Shown one piece after another: positions 59,801-64,000 of a stretch of 64,000 nt of DNA. Below the pieces are notes generated by a model, which searched no databases, was not told the DNA's origin, and was given only the letters and a program-made list of their open reading frames with translations. The position numbers and the translations under genes were made by a program. The stretch's first letter is position 1; each line of letters begins with the position of its first letter. Origin of the DNA: Timema cristinae (lineage: Eukaryota > Arthropoda > Insecta > Phasmatodea > Timematidae); the NCBI GenBank assembly GCA_039000515.1, contig JBCFYV010000012.1, forward strand, positions 86,892,284-86,956,283. The letters are read 5' to 3'.

Positions 59801-60356
59801 GAAAATGGGGAATATTTTAAAATGTGCCAGTAGATCTGTAATAGGCATTAAAAATAAAGATATATGGAGAGAAAGAAGCCCTGAAACATAAGTATGTGTG
59901 TTCAAGCTCGTCCTTCTACCTTGATACTACACAAAGATCTTGAAGTTAGGGATGTTGTCAGTACAGTATCTTTGTTCTAAACATAAAACAGTAAACTTGT
60001 TCATGAATAAAGCTAGTGGAAATTAAAATTGGAACATTTAAGGGCCCAAAATTCCTGAGTGAAACATTTTAAATAGTGACAACCTGGATGGAGAAAATCA
60101 GCCCTACAGCATTGGTGAAATATGAAGAAAAAGTGTGTTACCTCGTGTTGCACCCCTGGTAGGTTGATGTCCTGAGACTGGTGTGTGAAAACCGAGAGGC
60201 ACCCCAGGAGAAGATGTACTGCACCAATGTCGATGGTGGTTCGGCGCAACAGCACACCATCATCTGTGGTCAGCAACGTTGAGTCAAAGAGTTGTCGCAG
60301 CACTTGAAAGGGGAGAGTGTGCAAGGAGCTGGCCACAGGTGATGAGAAGATGTCTC
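23434..60356 (-). CDS. BIRC6: BIRC6 (BRUCE/Apollon) orthologue, C-terminal 703 residues, 11 exons
   Basis: Minus-strand spliced gene. Exons: 60142-60356, 55930-56118, 51977-52154, 46309-46507, 45208-45331, 43126-43267, 41424-41647, 38106-38345, 36651-36839, 24016-24150, 23434-23712. Every junction keeps frame, giving 703 residues and a TGA stop. Residues about 386-560 form the UBC/E2 fold with the catalytic Cys in the [20 protein letters not shown] block (residue about 479). Residues 567-611 and the Ser/Thr-rich, acidic tail match the end of BIRC6. BIRC6 is a very large membrane-associated IAP that acts as a combined E2/E3, ubiquitinating caspases, IAP antagonists and LC3. No frameshift or missing key residue, so this gene looks functional. 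The BIR domain and N-terminal part must lie beyond 64000. Confidence 0.97.
23713..24015 (-). other. BIRC6 intron, 303 bp
   Basis: Shortest intron of the set. Donor gtagta at 24015, acceptor ttgcag at 23713. No repeat inside. Confidence 0.9.
24016..24150 (-). CDS. BIRC6: BIRC6 exon after the UBC core
   Basis: 45 codons, phase 0 at both ends: [14 protein letters not shown], then WIADM and [15 protein letters not shown]. Corresponds to the HFYLKR..I..Q.EEWIAD segment that follows the UBC fold in BIRC6. Acceptor ttacttgcag, donor aag/gtagta. Confidence 0.97.
24997..25215 (-). mobile_element. SINE with a different tRNA-like head but the common tail
   Basis: The plus strand begins with the same tail as the other SINEs (gcaccgcatcttactacccg, then ttcgggttatacg), but the rest differs. 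The minus-strand head has an A-box-like ctgcacggtaaaacgcgc segment and a B-box-like ggggttaaatcctgg. It is therefore a second SINE family or subfamily sharing the 3' end. Target duplication not clear. Confidence 0.65.
25320..25445. repeat. Tandem duplication, unit about 62 bp
   Basis: Two diverged copies carrying ttattattttgtaactgctt / ttattattttgtaactactt, inside the hAT element. Confidence 0.6.
25566..25658. repeat. Tandem duplication, unit about 46 bp
   Basis: gaccataaatgtatttta...tttaacctaatctc occurs twice in a row with only small differences. Inside the hAT element. Confidence 0.75.
25841..26515. mobile_element. Nested TIR element, 665 bp, 5-bp target duplication
   Basis: Ends cagggttgcca (from 25846) and tggcaaccctg-like (to 26510), flanked by tgttt on both sides (25841-25845 and 26511-26515). 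Subterminal ttccctgtgttttccagg motifs mirror each other. It sits inside the hAT element. The short ORFs at 25882-26079 and 26105-26335 have no recognised family. Confidence 0.75.
27765..27998 (-). repeat. BEL/Pao 3' LTR
   Basis: 234 bp, TG...CA ends (minus strand TGTTTGGGG ... CTAAACA). Nearly identical to 35147-35396, but lacks a 14-bp stretch (atccaaagtgggac) after gggacgac. Confidence 0.93.
27999..28011 (-). promoter_or_regulatory. Polypurine tract of the BEL/Pao element
   Basis: The minus strand reads aaggggggcggga immediately before the 3' LTR, the expected plus-strand primer site for reverse transcription. Confidence 0.85.
28030..29456 (-). pseudogene. BEL/Pao integrase region
   Basis: Longest frame of the window (28030-29388). 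Contains a zinc-binding N-terminal part (KCLKCFKF), an integrase core with GVDYGGPF, a [11 protein letters not shown] block where the family has SD.GTNF, and [14 protein letters not shown] with the Glu of the D,D-E triad, then a C-terminal RWRLGRV domain typical of BEL/Pao. Ends near the polypurine tract. This part is almost intact, but it is cut off from the rest of pol by a stop at about 29457. Confidence 0.92.
29457..29897 (-). pseudogene. BEL/Pao RNase H, 3' half
   Basis: Reads [15 protein letters not shown], then [18 protein letters not shown], the standard RNase H/connection block of BEL/Pao. Upstream it keeps a SDSTITLA motif with a TGA replacing the usual Trp at about 29835. Similarity ends at about 29897, where the foreign insert begins. 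Confidence 0.9.
30185..30492 (-). mobile_element. SINE, full length (copy 3)
   Basis: Minus orientation, 30195-30482. Tail at left with tta repeats, B-box-like gattgaaccccgg (plus strand), A-box at the right end. Perfect 10-bp target duplication cctagttaga (30185-30194 and 30483-30492). A 10-bp C-run at about 30469-30478 abuts the head. Confidence 0.93.
30645..30725 (+). repeat. tRNA-like sequence, probably a SINE head
   Basis: Has A-box-like gtggcgaaatggtgcg and B-box-like aggttcgaatcttgg at tRNA spacing, but the acceptor strands do not pair (no match between the 5' side and ctcagtga). More likely a tRNA-derived repeat or pseudogene than a working tRNA gene. Confidence 0.45.
30894..31214 (-). 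mobile_element. SINE, full length (copy 4)
   Basis: 30905-31203, minus orientation, with an (att)n tract at the tail. Perfect 11-bp target duplication ggccattaata (30894-30904 and 31204-31214). Confidence 0.95.
31619..31840. other. GC-rich block of unknown origin
   Basis: Markedly GC-rich compared with its surroundings (gggagggggaggtt, gacgcgggacagacgcgatc). Both strands keep open frames, but no family motif is visible. Part of the insertion in the BEL element. Confidence 0.4.
32117..32398 (-). pseudogene. BEL/Pao RNase H, 5' half
   Basis: Reads [20 protein letters not shown] (RNase H catalytic Asp in FSDSS..GY), then [20 protein letters not shown]. Frame change at about 32355 and a TAA after CAA at about 32135. 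Confidence 0.9.
32399..33418 (-). pseudogene. BEL/Pao reverse transcriptase
   Basis: From the 5' side: [16 protein letters not shown], a [12 protein letters not shown] block (motif A), and a second frame with [20 protein letters not shown] and [11 protein letters not shown] (the YVDD catalytic box), then [12 protein letters not shown] stop at about 33007 splits the domain. A run of 21 G (32410-32430, C on the coding strand) gives a proline run and a frame break just before RNase H. Confidence 0.95.
33419..34130 (-). pseudogene. BEL/Pao aspartic protease region
   Basis: The protease motif ([11 protein letters not shown]) lies at about 34070-34105; a [27 protein letters not shown] series follows at 33973-33640, the usual layout between protease and RT in BEL/Pao. 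Interrupted by a stop at about 33419. Confidence 0.88.
34131..34741 (-). pseudogene. BEL/Pao gag, internally deleted
   Basis: A start ATG at 34741 opens [20 protein letters not shown]; later frames read [22 protein letters not shown], the DUF1759 gag core. The expected C-terminal gag with CCHC zinc knuckles is missing: the DUF1759 part ends within about 150 bp of the protease, so several hundred bases are deleted. Two frameshifts. Confidence 0.85.
35127..35146 (-). promoter_or_regulatory. Primer-binding-site-like sequence
   Basis: The minus strand immediately after the 5' LTR reads ttTGGTCCTCCGGGCCGAAT; the TGG start two bases after the LTR fits priming by a tRNA 3' end. The tRNA was not identified. 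Confidence 0.6.
35147..35396 (-). repeat. BEL/Pao 5' LTR
   Basis: 250 bp, ends TGTTTGGGG and CTACCAAACA on the minus strand. Matches the 3' LTR over its length apart from about ten substitutions and a 14-bp length difference. Confidence 0.93.
35758..36043 (-). mobile_element. SINE, head-truncated (copy 5)
   Basis: 35770-36031, minus orientation; the first about 20 bases of the tRNA head are missing. Perfect 12-bp target duplication caccacataata (35758-35769 and 36032-36043). Confidence 0.95.
36300..36375 (+). repeat. tRNA-like sequence, SINE head or tRNA pseudogene
   Basis: cttagctaggtcagtagcg resembles a D arm and cccgggttcaatacccgg forms a perfect 5-bp T stem-loop. The acceptor strand catggcc has no partner upstream, so it is not a complete tRNA gene. 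Downstream sequence to about 36500 may be the SINE body. Confidence 0.5.
36651..36839 (-). CDS. BIRC6: BIRC6 exon, end of the UBC domain
   Basis: 63 codons in phase 0: [20 protein letters not shown], then [10 protein letters not shown], and [15 protein letters not shown]. This is among the most conserved parts of BIRC6 and forms the C-terminal helices of the UBC fold. Acceptor ttgtttcag, donor gag/gtgaga. Confidence 0.99.
36840..38105 (-). other. BIRC6 intron, 1.27 kb
   Basis: Contains an A-run of 23 at 37161-37183 and ccagttttcc-like motifs at 37285-37350 resembling the subterminal motif of the element at 25846. A hAT-type right end (cacatccctA) finishes at 38054. Confidence 0.7.
38106..38345 (-). 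CDS. BIRC6: BIRC6 catalytic-Cys exon of the UBC domain
   Basis: 80 codons in phase 0: [36 protein letters not shown], then [20 protein letters not shown]. The active-site Cys codon is at 38178-38180, inside GKVCLS. The FNPN block replaces the HPN of ordinary E2 enzymes, as in other BIRC6 proteins. Acceptor ggttcacag, donor cag/gtgtgt. Confidence 0.99.
38822..39126 (-). mobile_element. SINE, diverged (copy 6)
   Basis: Minus orientation with a long (att)n tail tract and many substitutions compared with copies 3-5, plus an extra gctgtaattaatacacg segment also present in copy 7. Target duplication not identified. Looks like an older subfamily. Confidence 0.88.
39880..39921. repeat. TA/TG microsatellite
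   Basis: Alternating ta with a short tg interruption. Confidence 0.85.
40280..40990 (+). pseudogene. Remnant of a transposon-associated conserved protein
   Basis: Two plus-strand frames: 40280-40480 ([19 protein letters not shown]) and 40549-40902 ([61 protein letters not shown]). This protein type (LPPLHIKLG..KQFVKAL ... GCLMSLK.HFLHSHLD.FP ... EQGERFHQDI ... MMADYCW) is widespread in arthropod genomes, usually in multicopy, mobile-element-linked loci; its function is unknown to me. A frameshift joins the two parts. It runs opposite to BIRC6, in an intron. Confidence 0.6.
41424..41647 (-). CDS. BIRC6: BIRC6 exon, start of the UBC domain
   Basis: 224 bp, starts with two bases that complete an Asp codon with the previous exon. 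Reads [25 protein letters not shown], then [20 protein letters not shown] and [16 protein letters not shown]. Acceptor is a T10 tract plus ag; donor aag/gtaaat. Confidence 0.98.
41777..42683. mobile_element. hAT-type non-autonomous element carrying a SINE
   Basis: Ends tagggactttgcaagactcg and ...gggtcttatcccta with gattcaagg/actcgaaaa subterminal motifs. Its inner part is shared with 19626-19773. The flanking 8-mers (attaatta / aatagcag) do not match, so one edge may be wrong or eroded. Confidence 0.5.
42225..42550 (-). mobile_element. SINE, full length (copy 7)
   Basis: 42235-42540, minus orientation. Perfect 10-bp target duplication gcagtattag (42225-42234 and 42541-42550). Removing the SINE restores the sequence shared with the hAT MITE at 19626, which confirms the insertion. 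Confidence 0.95.
43126..43267 (-). CDS. BIRC6: BIRC6 exon before the UBC domain
   Basis: 142 bp: [20 protein letters not shown], then [18 protein letters not shown] plus the first base of Asp. Corresponds to the SLEEKY..VMK.LQFD helix of BIRC6. Acceptor catgttcag, donor g/gtgagt. Confidence 0.97.
43694..44270 (-). mobile_element. Penelope-like element 3' fragment
   Basis: Minus-strand broken frames contain C-x2-C-x3-EYI and [12 protein letters not shown], matching the two arms at 61690-61965 and 62800-63190. The C-x2-C plus (E)YI-x-T/L arrangement and downstream HFD are reminiscent of the GIY-YIG-type end of Penelope-like elements. A run of 18 G at 43824-43841 interrupts it. Non-functional. 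Confidence 0.5.
44575..44690 (+). repeat. Penelope-like element tail copy
   Basis: aggtgttttgttgtg, acagttttctaataagtg and gtaggccttgcccttctgtc match 63418-63510 closely. It joins directly to a family-A foldback arm starting at 44684. Confidence 0.6.
45208..45331 (-). CDS. BIRC6: BIRC6 exon
   Basis: 124 bp. The first base completes a Lys codon; then a Lys/Ser-rich linker and [25 protein letters not shown]. Matches the EGL.LL.PDIQ.TA..V segment of BIRC6. Acceptor ttttctcag, donor cag/gtgagc. Confidence 0.95.
45332..46308 (-). other. BIRC6 intron, 0.98 kb
   Basis: AT-rich; no repeat or gene seen. Confidence 0.7.
46309..46507 (-). CDS. BIRC6: BIRC6 exon
   Basis: 199 bp: [20 protein letters not shown], then [10 protein letters not shown] and [13 protein letters not shown]. 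The 3' end is set by phase: donor aa/gtgggt at 46308 keeps frame with the next exon; the stronger-looking gtaaaa three bases further would not. Acceptor gtgtatag. Confidence 0.93.
46872..46965. repeat. hAT-type terminal sequence
   Basis: taagggtgtgcaaagttc followed by attcttgaagctgaattg-type subterminal motifs, like the ends of the element at 52653. The matching right end could be tgcaaagcccta at 49812, but the flanking 8-mers differ. Confidence 0.45.
47218..48170 (-). mobile_element. LINE remnant, RT and 3' part
   Basis: Minus strand. Carries [17 protein letters not shown] (RT motif A), [15 protein letters not shown], and [10 protein letters not shown], where the catalytic FADD has lost its second Asp codon in frame, then a KLDGVELKK and KISWK..I block. 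Same family as 56650-59060. A deletion follows the YLGS region. The long pyrimidine-rich plus-strand ORFs here are antisense by-products. Confidence 0.85.
48171..49812. other. Segment separating the two LINE halves
   Basis: Includes the hairpin 48398-48812 and AT-rich DNA. The right edge (to 49812) ends gcaaagcccta with cttgaagctcgaag-like motifs, the look of a hAT terminus, so a hAT-type insertion into the LINE is likely; the left edge is unclear and about 75 bp of LINE are missing. Confidence 0.5.
48398..48812. repeat. Long inverted repeat (foldback element, family B)
   Basis: Arms of about 195 bp (48398-48595 and 48618-48812) in inverted orientation with a loop of about 25 bp. Shared blocks include caacctgaaaggatagttag, cttccacagttgcacat and gtgtagaaacac-like ends. 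Transcribed in the BIRC6 primary transcript, it would form a long stem. Confidence 0.85.
49813..50790 (-). mobile_element. LINE remnant, endonuclease and pre-RT part
   Basis: The minus strand matches 56840-57680: [11 protein letters not shown] (end of the endonuclease domain, near 50610) and AVEAGIQ (near 49830). 5'-truncated at about 50790. Together with 47218-48170 this was one insertion. Confidence 0.75.
50981..51648. mobile_element. hAT-type MITE, 668 bp
   Basis: Ends taaggatgtgcc and ttgcacatcccta; subterminal attcgagatgatatcgagac / attttgaatctaagtc motifs. Flanking 8-mers tttttaag and gtttaaag agree at 6 of 8, an eroded target duplication. Confidence 0.65.
51848..51895 (-). repeat. SINE tail fragment
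   Basis: gcacgtcttactacc, cccgtttgggttata matches the common SINE tail; body absent. Confidence 0.7.
51977..52154 (-). CDS. BIRC6: BIRC6 exon
   Basis: 178 bp: [20 protein letters not shown], an acidic Glu/Ser linker, then [20 protein letters not shown] and S plus one base, completed to Val by the next exon. Matches the [19 protein letters not shown] segment of BIRC6. Acceptor tttgtgcag, donor cag/gtaagt. Confidence 0.97.
52645..55497. mobile_element. hAT transposon with TIRs and ZBED-type transposase relic
   Basis: 2837 bp (52653-55489). Perfect 16-bp inverted ends taggggtgtgcgaagc / gcttcgcacaccccta, flanked by atatatat on both sides (52645-52652, 55490-55497; the site is itself a (ta)n tract, so this duplication is weak evidence). 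Subterminal cgaagtcgaa-like repeats at both ends. A decayed transposase lies inside on the minus strand. Confidence 0.92.
52789..53800 (-). pseudogene. hAT (ZBED4-like) transposase relic
   Basis: Minus-strand blocks in order: [20 protein letters not shown] with [16 protein letters not shown] (53570-53800), a [15 protein letters not shown] block (about 53310-53360), and [36 protein letters not shown] with [10 protein letters not shown] (52789-53202). This is the ZBED1/4/6-like hAT catalytic domain layout. Several stops and frame changes; the C-terminal dimerisation block is not visible. Confidence 0.85.
55930..56118 (-). CDS. BIRC6: BIRC6 exon
   Basis: 63 codons in phase 0: [40 protein letters not shown], then [19 protein letters not shown]. 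The [21 protein letters not shown] block is a signature of BIRC6. Acceptor tatgtcacag, donor cag/gtagtt. Confidence 0.99.
56500..56645 (-). repeat. Family-A foldback arm left of the LINE
   Basis: Inverted copy of the arm at 59068-59215 (plus strand ggtaatggctgcctc-type complement, tcattgtaaaagcc, ctatccacctgccctgtac). The LINE sequence starts immediately at its outer end. Confidence 0.75.
56650..59060 (+). mobile_element. Near full-length LINE with endonuclease and reverse transcriptase, decayed
   Basis: Plus strand, opposite to BIRC6. Endonuclease end near 56950-57040 (RYSRDGAQ, then [16 protein letters not shown]). RT at 57600-58300: [70 protein letters not shown] (57617-57940), a [14 protein letters not shown] motif A, and [12 protein letters not shown] with an intact FADD. 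C-terminal [11 protein letters not shown] and a [18 protein letters not shown] end. Frames are broken by many stops and shifts. Clade not assigned; the RT belongs to a non-LTR family common in arthropods. Confidence 0.88.
59068..59285 (+). repeat. Family-A foldback arm right of the LINE
   Basis: atttggaagaatctacag end, then ggcttttacaatgaaaag and aaagaggtaatggctgcctc, continuing to a ggagggagtgtgaaacgtg block also seen near 4240. Inverted relative to 56500-56645. Confidence 0.75.
60142..60356 (-). CDS. BIRC6: BIRC6 exon, most upstream in the window
   Basis: 215 bp, begins with two bases completing a codon from an exon beyond the window. Reads [40 protein letters not shown], then [14 protein letters not shown]. 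Matches the SSLH.LPF..L..LF...[12 protein letters not shown] segment of BIRC6. Acceptor taccttag, donor gag/gtaaca. Confidence 0.98.
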
Positions 60357-60479
60357 CTAAGGTAACAAGAAGTTGTTAATTTGAGAATACAATAAACAAA
60401 TTCACATATTTATATAAAAGTGAGTAGGTTTGTGTACAGAGTTGATACATCTTAGGTGAAGTGAATCCAACTGTTAACA

Positions 60480-61460
60480 GCGAGGCGCGAATTCAGGGGG
60501 GAGTGGGGTCAAAGGATCAGTTGACCCCCCTGTGAAAGTTAGAAAACTAATACAAAAATTAAAATGAAAGTTAAAATTATAGAAAGAAAATACTACACAG
60601 ATAAATTATACAATTTTCTATCTTTTTACGTGCAGGCACCTCTTAATCCGGGTTCACACGTTCATTATTAGTCCACGTTATTCAATTTTCGATATGACTC
60701 ACACAAGTGAGCAAAAAATATTGGTTTTCATGAACGAATTTTTCGTGCATACCGAGTAATGAACATTTTTCGCATAGACGGGAGACTACCACATATCAAA
60801 TAAGACTAATAATCGCCTGAGAGCAGTTCATCACAAATACGAATATAAATTATGTAGGAACAGAAGAAGGGTGGAAATGTAGGGGACTCTGCCCCCTGGA
60901 TTAAATCCCCCTGGATACATTTCAAATCCTCCGATATTATCGAAAATGAAGCTGAAAGATGGCCTTAAATCAAACTCCAAATGACTTCTAGATGCATTCT
61001 ATTGTCAAATATTTGCCGAAAAAGAGTGCATCAAATAACTAATATACTAGAGGCATCTAACTGGCAGAAAAATTCAGACGAGGAAAGCTCTAAATAGCTT
61101 CCAAGGTCATCCAAATTTCAAAAATGTCTAGTGGAGGACAACTCCAAAAATCTTGTAGATGCATGTAATTTTGAAGAATTTTCAGGCGTGGACTACCCCA
61201 AATAGTCTAGTTTCTGAAATGATTCCATTTTCAAAATGTTGGTGGAAGACCACTTCAAATGGCTTATAAAAGAATCTAATTTAAAAAAAATCAAGACAGA
61301 GACTACTCATAGCTTCTAGAGTAAACCATTTTTCAAAAAATTGTTGAAGGAGGGCCACTCCAAATAGTTTATAAAAACTATCCAATTAAAAAAAATTAAA
61401 GAGCATAACCATAGTTGACCCCCTTATAAAAATTATCTGGATCCACCCTGTTAAAAACCT
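60480..61460. mobile_element. Putative DNA transposon with internal degenerate tandem repeats
   Basis: Left end aattcaggggggagtgg...agttgacccccctg; right end agttgacccccttataaa...ctggatccaccctg, giving mirrored gggggtcaact motifs near both ends. Internal degenerate repeats at 60950-61395. No protein. Class and target duplication not determined. Confidence 0.45.
60950..61395. repeat. Degenerate minisatellite, unit about 65 bp
   Basis: About six to seven diverged units, each with an actccaaatagcttctagatg-like start and a ttttcaaaaat-like middle and a gacgagg/ggaggac-like end. Confidence 0.65.
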
Positions 61461-61689
61461 CTATGCTCTTTTGTGAACACCAAGTATGTGTGAATCCATG
61501 ACTTTCAATTTCAAATATTTTTTGCAGACTGATCAAACAGATGCTTTTTTTTTTTGCAAAGAAATGTTTCATTCATACCGAATATTTCATAAAAAAAATA
61601 TTTCAAATTGAATATTTTATAAAATAAAATGTAATAAATAAATGCACAGAGATGTAGAAAAATAAAACACAAATAAAAGTATTTGTTGG

Positions 61690-61965
61690 ATTTATTGCTG
61701 ATCAAGTTCCCACCAGCATTGCAACTATTGGGGAGAGCTTGAATAGCTCTAGTATTATATCAGGAGTCAAAATATGAATGATATATTTGGCCATAAAGTG
61801 CTAATGGTTTGTCAGGGTCATAATTGTTGGTATCAAAATAGTGACCATTCATTCAGTGTCAGTGTGTTCCTGTGGTTAGGTCAATGTATTCAGCAATGCA
61901 GAAGTTGCACTGTAGCTGGTATTCCATTTGTATGAGTCTGAATGAGGTGAAAGTTAGGTGAGTTT
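61690..61965 (-). mobile_element. Penelope-like 3' region, inverted copy (left arm)
   Basis: Minus-strand frame has HLTFTSFRLIQMEYQLQCNF then CIAEYIDLTT, followed by a FDTNNYDPDKPLAL block. Inverted duplicate of 62800-63095 and similar to 43694-44270. Confidence 0.6.
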
Positions 61966-62620
61966 TGCATGTACTACATCTCGATTTGATGAATGCTGAT
62001 AAAGGTTCCACCACAATGATACCTATATCAGAGTACGACAACAAATTGCAGATGAAAATACTTACAAGAAACTGGACGATGCATTCAAAGAGAACACACA
62101 ATAGTATCAATAATTTTTTTACAAGAAAATGGACTACATCCAGCCCCTTTGTCAAATCATTAAGGCTCCTCACATTCACTCTCTATCTCCTAACCAAAAT
62201 TCACAAGGAAGACCCCCTTGTTGCTTAATGTGGGGGCCCTACTTAACATAGTTCAGCATTCATTTACTCTTCAAGCCCTGTTCCAACCACTTCTCTCACA
62301 CATAAAGGACACAAACCACTTTCTCAAACACTTACAAGAGATTAAAAACAAAATCCCCACAGAAACTCACTTTACTAAAACATAACCCACACCCAGCAAT
62401 TTTCTGGACAAACAACCACCCAATTCTTAGCCATTCAACGCCTTTTTGGTAGCATCTGCTCGTATTTTACTTAAAAAAAAAACCATTTCCACTTCCTGGA
62501 CAGATACTCCCATTCAAATTCAAGGGACAGCAATGGGTGCATATACGGCAATAACTACTGAAATTAATTAATCACTTTGGAGATCACAAACACACTGACA
62601 AACATTAAACGCAATAGAGG
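61966..62620 (+). pseudogene. Penelope-like reverse transcriptase relic
   Basis: Broken plus-strand frames: MNADKGSTTMIPISEYDNKL, then a LYLLTKIHKEDPL block (family YGLPKIHK...PLRPI) near 62185-62220, and IQGTAMGAYTAI near 62515-62555 (family TGTAMG.PLAP). These are RT landmarks of Penelope-like elements. The catalytic YxDD is not visible and frames change often. Confidence 0.75.
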
Positions 62621-62799
62621 TGGGGTGGGGGGAGGAGCATGCGCAACAACACAAGAGACCAGAGACGGGACAACAACTACATATGTCTCTTAATAGTCAA
62701 GAACTAAATAATTTCAACAAAACACCTCCATAATCTCCACAACATTCTGGTTATCACCCTTGCAACAAACCGATAAGCAGTACCTGCAAAATTCACCAA

Positions 62800-63190
62800 C
62801 CTTCCACCTCATGCAGACTCACACAAATGGAATACAAGATACAATGCAACTACTGCATTGTTGAATACATTGACCTCACTAAAGGAACACTCAGATAATT
62901 AATGAATAATCATCCTTTTAGACCAACTATAACAACTCTGGCAAACCAGTAGTATTCCATGCTTAAACACATAATTCAGATTTTGACACATGTTATAACT
63001 TAGTACTAGAGTTCTTCTAGGCCTTCCCAATAGTTGCAATACTTTCCAGATTAAAAGGTGGGAAATTGCTCACCAATATCATCAAATCCAAGAAAATCCT
63101 GGTCGTAACCTTGAATAATATTCTTTAATTTTTCTTCCAAGCAAGCCTACTAATACTAGTTAGTCATTTCATAAGCAATAATAATATAAT
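62800..63190 (+). mobile_element. Penelope-like 3' region, direct copy (right arm)
   Basis: Same orientation as the RT relic and inverse of the left arm; shares the tcacacaaatggaatacaag, gcaatactttccag and gaggtcaatgtattca-type blocks with 61690-61965. Confidence 0.6.
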
Positions 63191-63329
63191 AATTCAATTA
63201 AGTAAAATATAAATATATTATTTTATGCATCTACCAAGAGTCAAGACAAAAGTATGAAAAGGAAGCTACAGAATCCAAGAAAAAATGACTAGAAACAGGC
63301 AAAAACATTATCTGAGTAAGCATGATCTA

Positions 63330-63510
63330 CCTCTAGCCATGATGCTCTAGTCCAGTTGGTATTTTACTCTCTTCTTCCGAAGAAGGGGGCCGGCCGATGT
63401 ACCTCGAAAATTTCCTAATTATGTGTTTTGTTGTGTTTTTATTTGTGAACTTTGAGGCCTACAGTTTTCTGGTGTGTAGGCCTTGCCCTTATATCCTCTT
63501 TTCATTATTT
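63330..63510 (+). repeat. Penelope-like tail with hammerhead-like motif
   Basis: agtccagttggtattttac, then cttccgaagaagg and cctcgaaaatttcctaatt, then a tail (gtgtttttatttgtgaac, gtgtaggccttgccctta) shared with 44145-44180 and 44575-44690. The gaaga...cgaaa arrangement resembles the hammerhead core reported in Penelope-like pseudo-LTRs, but one core base block is altered. Confidence 0.45.
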
Positions 63511-64000
63511 AATTTAGGATATATATTTGTGGCCATTTTACCATTATTATATTTTTATACAATTTACTATTTGATTTATTGCTGTCTAGTATATTGATAA
63601 AAGAATTACTTTTTGTTAAAAAAATAAATAAAAGTACAAACAAATGATTTATGTGAAATGTTGAGATAAAATTGTTGATTACATTTTAACCACTTCCCTG
63701 ATTTGCCCATGATATTACAGGCAGCTTGTTTGTGCAGGAAATTATTTGCTTAAGTTATTATGGGCAGCTTGTATGTGTAGAAAATTATTTGCCCGAATTA
63801 GTACGGGCATGATGAATCTTGCACTGTAAAAATATGTTAGCCCGATATATTTTGTTTACAAAACTTACATCAAAAGACCATTAGAGTAATAAGATATAGT
63901 CACCCTTTTACAGTGTATTCTAGCAGCAGATTTCTATATTACTTAGAGCTTATAACTGACAGTCTTTAACTTTGCTTGTGTTCCTCGTAATGTTTTGCCG

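Larger units (their letters stand above)
56119..60141 (-). other. BIRC6 intron, 4.0 kb
   Basis: Contains the LINE copy 56650-59060 with its two outward-facing family-A arms. 59290-60140 shows only a short arm-like match at 59510-59555. Confidence 0.8.
60357..64000 (-). other. BIRC6 intron continuing past the window
   Basis: No further exon recognised up to 64000, so this intron is at least 3.6 kb. It contains the satellite-like region 60480-61460 and Penelope-like pieces 61690-63510. 63520-64000 shows nothing except a short near-repeat of attatgggcagcttgt / attacaggcagcttgt near 63715-63775. Confidence 0.75.

Noticed and set aside
60357..64000. Further upstream BIRC6 exon
   Set aside because: Both strands checked for BIRC6-like blocks with splice sites; only repeat-derived frames found.

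Overview
The window is AT-rich animal nuclear DNA, most likely from an arthropod (insect or crustacean). It has a spliced, highly conserved metazoan gene, introns of 1 to 12.5 kb, tRNA-derived SINEs, LINE, Penelope-like and BEL/Pao retroelements, and many hAT, Tc1/mariner and Harbinger relics. There are no operons, ribosome binding sites or CRISPR arrays. Exact species cannot be read from the sequence.

The main gene is on the minus strand. Eleven coding exons between 60356 and 23434 encode the last 703 residues of a BIRC6 (BRUCE/Apollon) orthologue, the giant inhibitor-of-apoptosis protein with a C-terminal ubiquitin-conjugating (E2/UBC) domain. All splice phases agree across the chain, the catalytic-Cys region is intact, and the stop is at 23434. 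The 5' part of the gene (BIR domain and most of the protein) lies beyond base 64000. A second host gene is suggested on the plus strand by two exons at about 1573-1777 and 2565-2819 resembling the Cys-rich C-terminus of a leucine-rich-repeat protein.

Layout: 1-970, relic of a hAT-like transposase C-terminus. 1.5-2.8 kb, LRR-protein-like exons. 2.8-9.8 kb, AT-rich DNA, a foldback element (4.03-4.46 kb) and a 5'-truncated LINE (7.1-8.4 kb). 9.8-11.9 kb, Harbinger transposase relic, a TIR element and a SINE. 13.1-15.4 kb, two Tc1/IS630-type relics. 15.5-18.3 kb, a foldback, a SINE and a ZBED5-like hAT transposase relic. 19-23.4 kb, 3' flank of BIRC6. 23.4-60.4 kb, BIRC6 exons. 60.4-64 kb, upstream BIRC6 intron with a satellite-like repeat and a Penelope-like element.

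The BIRC6 introns hold almost all the mobile DNA. The 12.5-kb intron 24151-36650 contains a hAT-type element with a perfect 8-bp target duplication (24367-27343), itself holding a smaller TIR element and a SINE, followed by a BEL/Pao LTR retrotransposon (27765-35396) with a 2.2-kb insertion in its RNase H region that holds further TIR and SINE copies. Other introns hold SINEs, hAT ends, two LINE copies, a ZBED-type hAT transposase relic with perfect TIR/TSD structure (52653-55489), and Penelope-like fragments. No mobile-element reading frame in the window is intact. The only clearly functional products are BIRC6 and possibly the LRR-like gene.
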